In this document: in pieces, positions 63,901 to 64,000 of the stretch
How positions within the stretch are numbered: position 1 is the stretch's first letter
How the letters are laid out: the number at the start of each line of letters is the position of its first letter
Source: Gemmobacter aquaticus
Lineage (GTDB): Bacteria > Pseudomonadota > Alphaproteobacteria > Rhodobacterales > Rhodobacteraceae
DNA: 64,000 nucleotides
Assembly (NCBI RefSeq): GCF_007859075.1
Contig: NZ_VOAK01000022.1
Coordinates: 124,001 to 188,000, forward strand
Direction of reading: 5' to 3'
Notes under the pieces: model-generated
What the model saw: only the letters and a program-made list of their open reading frames with translations
Database searches by the model: none
Told to the model about the DNA's origin: nothing
Program-made: the position numbers and the translations under genes

Positions 63901-64000
63901 GCTGTTCCGCCCGCTTGCTGCCGCTCTTGGCCCGGACTATCCGGTCTATGGGCTGACGGTAGGCCCACCGTCCAGCCTGTCGGAAGTTACAGTCGAGGGG
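60968..64000 (+). CDS. NRPS-like synthetase (partial; C-like remnant, A, PCP, start of TE), continues past window
   Basis: An uninterrupted 1011-codon frame that runs off the window. GTG 60968 is the first start after an in-frame TGA at 60956. Residues about 1-360 look like the back half of a condensation domain (LLVSTWALILAR, then a FQV...LLARQ strand) without HHxxxDG. Adenylation motifs follow: HTSGSTGRPKG at 509, FDVALEE at 554, NGYGPTE at 651, GDRARWRPDG, KLRGQRIDLGEIE, and NGKVD with K855. A carrier Ser is S909 in GANSLVAL. From about 955, KPPFLAVHVLGEKEMLFRPLAAALGPDYPVYGL resembles a type I thioesterase. The pocket read against GrsA is D-V-E-N-V-G-G-I-T with K; the acidic E/N pair recalls the hydroxyornithine code, a weak inference. 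Confidence 0.85.
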   Translation, partial: MTRTVRFRQFAASTQSILEELLAPLVDRAERDGASSPASQSIDFRQAASSRSPAAALGAAHALAEVPAANTCTAAFAEIGERGFALVLMPPAGTSIPVGAFCAVVDAVSVRFGQWKGSTGAAEQLAITDRAASTAILLHHGAARSVLIHAADGSICLMKHEAQTGVSGSTLRSVAQRCGTDMEGLLVSTWALILARTCGLDHAAFATRGDATSGKVELRTVDLVGCKTLSDLLGAAHAETGAPQMEVAQLANWPEHADRQPVYETLLDTTGTGADAIGLTFQVRAEIGSDGPVTLLARQLPGGEANPLSAFLQGASLTAGFARLLDATSTAGPDSALCALDMLDPGERAELLRLASPDVELAEASPCPITRFEAIAAAQPEAWALISDTDGDAITYVQLDRRANALAHRLGKVGCGPERICAINLPRGVEFIIAMLAVLKCGGAFLPLDMALPETERAIRAAEAGVDVVIGHEGLAGLAVAVLAPDAAQRDDPPARPAPDVGRLAYLIHTSGSTGRPKGVMGTTGALSAHASAVIAAYGLHAEDRVLHFASPGFDVALEEIFPTLLCGALLVVRAEDRAESINAFLTLLQARKLTVLNLPASFWHVLVTEMAHRNLRLPESVRLVVTGSERILPAALAQWQQLAPGCRWINGYGPTETTITATIHAPDLTGPPVDPVADVPIGRPLAHATAHVLAFDGSLAPPGAEGTLHIGGPAVTRGYLHQPEATAAVFGSDPFGSVGGRLYNTGDRARWRPDGALDFLGRRDRQVKLRGQRIDLGEIERALGQFDAVREARVAVDAAGTDAARLIAWVTGPDMAEGRPVPAGLVENVARHMSGATRPVIVPVSGFPLKPNGKVDMAALPRPVFRGGAPESGPVDAQTEAVLACLAEVLGKGATDPDMDIRDLGANSLVALRLASVLEGRFGRPVVATDLYRNPTARKIARFLETEFDVPRTVVPIQTGGTKPPFLAVHVLGEKEMLFRPLAAALGPDYPVYGLTVGPPSSLSEVTVEG

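Noticed and set aside
1-64000. tRNA or rRNA genes, CRISPR arrays, insertion sequences, prophage
   Set aside because: No cloverleaf with CCA context, no regularly spaced direct repeats, no transposase or integrase motifs and no phage structural genes were seen.

Overview
The window is dense, GC-rich chromosomal DNA of an alphaproteobacterium, most likely a Rhodobacterales (Rhodobacteraceae) member. The evidence is gene content and order: a CtrA-type alphaproteobacterial flagellar block (flgB-flgC-fliE-fliQ-flgF-flgG-flgA-flgH-fliL), a xylR/xylFHGBA locus with a single-domain XylG, a YjbH/YjbF exopolysaccharide locus, many 1-4 base start/stop overlaps, and a tiny secreted-peptide family typical of this order. 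I see no tRNA, rRNA, insertion sequence, prophage or CRISPR array.

Layout. 1-7742: housekeeping run of hslO, a Nudix hydrolase, cca, two overlapping ABC exporter halves and an RNA m5U methyltransferase. 7857-10133: envelope genes (two L,D-transpeptidases, a CAP-domain lipoprotein, a 59-residue secreted peptide). 10133-14457: hemH, a methyltransferase, comF, a glutaredoxin, a nitrilase-family amidase and a MarR regulator. 14476-22536: exopolysaccharide locus, with a Wza-like export lipoprotein facing an epimerase, a phosphoglycosyl transferase, a CapD-like dehydratase, YjbH, YjbF and a second small secreted peptide. 22551-29070: a YihY/BrkB membrane protein, then tamB and tamA on the minus strand. 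29162-36686: xylose module, with a ROK repressor divergent from xylFHGBA. 36771-47559: flagellar locus with flhA-fliR-flhB on plus, fliL to flgB on minus and fliI diverging. 47662-49084: dienelactone hydrolase and cytochrome b561. 49165-55701: a LysR regulator with a YdcSTUV/PatD-like polyamine import and oxidation operon. 55812-60671: a TetR-MFP-RND efflux operon on the minus strand. 60968-64000: an NRPS-like protein (condensation-like remnant, adenylation, carrier, start of a thioesterase) running off the window.

How they work together. The xylose genes form a complete uptake-to-xylulose-5-phosphate route. The polyamine operon couples an importer to 4-aminobutyraldehyde oxidation but carries no aminotransferase. 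The exopolysaccharide locus has priming, nucleotide-sugar and outer-membrane functions but no flippase or polymerase. The flagellar locus supplies the export gate, ATPase, rod, L-ring and P-ring chaperone; FliP, FlgI, the hook, filament, C-ring and motor genes must lie elsewhere.

Most worth a second look: the NRPS-like gene beside an efflux operon with a 28-bp palindrome at its promoter; the two paralogous secreted peptides with partly similar leaders; a triplicated ~97-residue segment in TamB; and several well-placed inverted repeats (50071, 46180, 47605) that look like regulatory sites.
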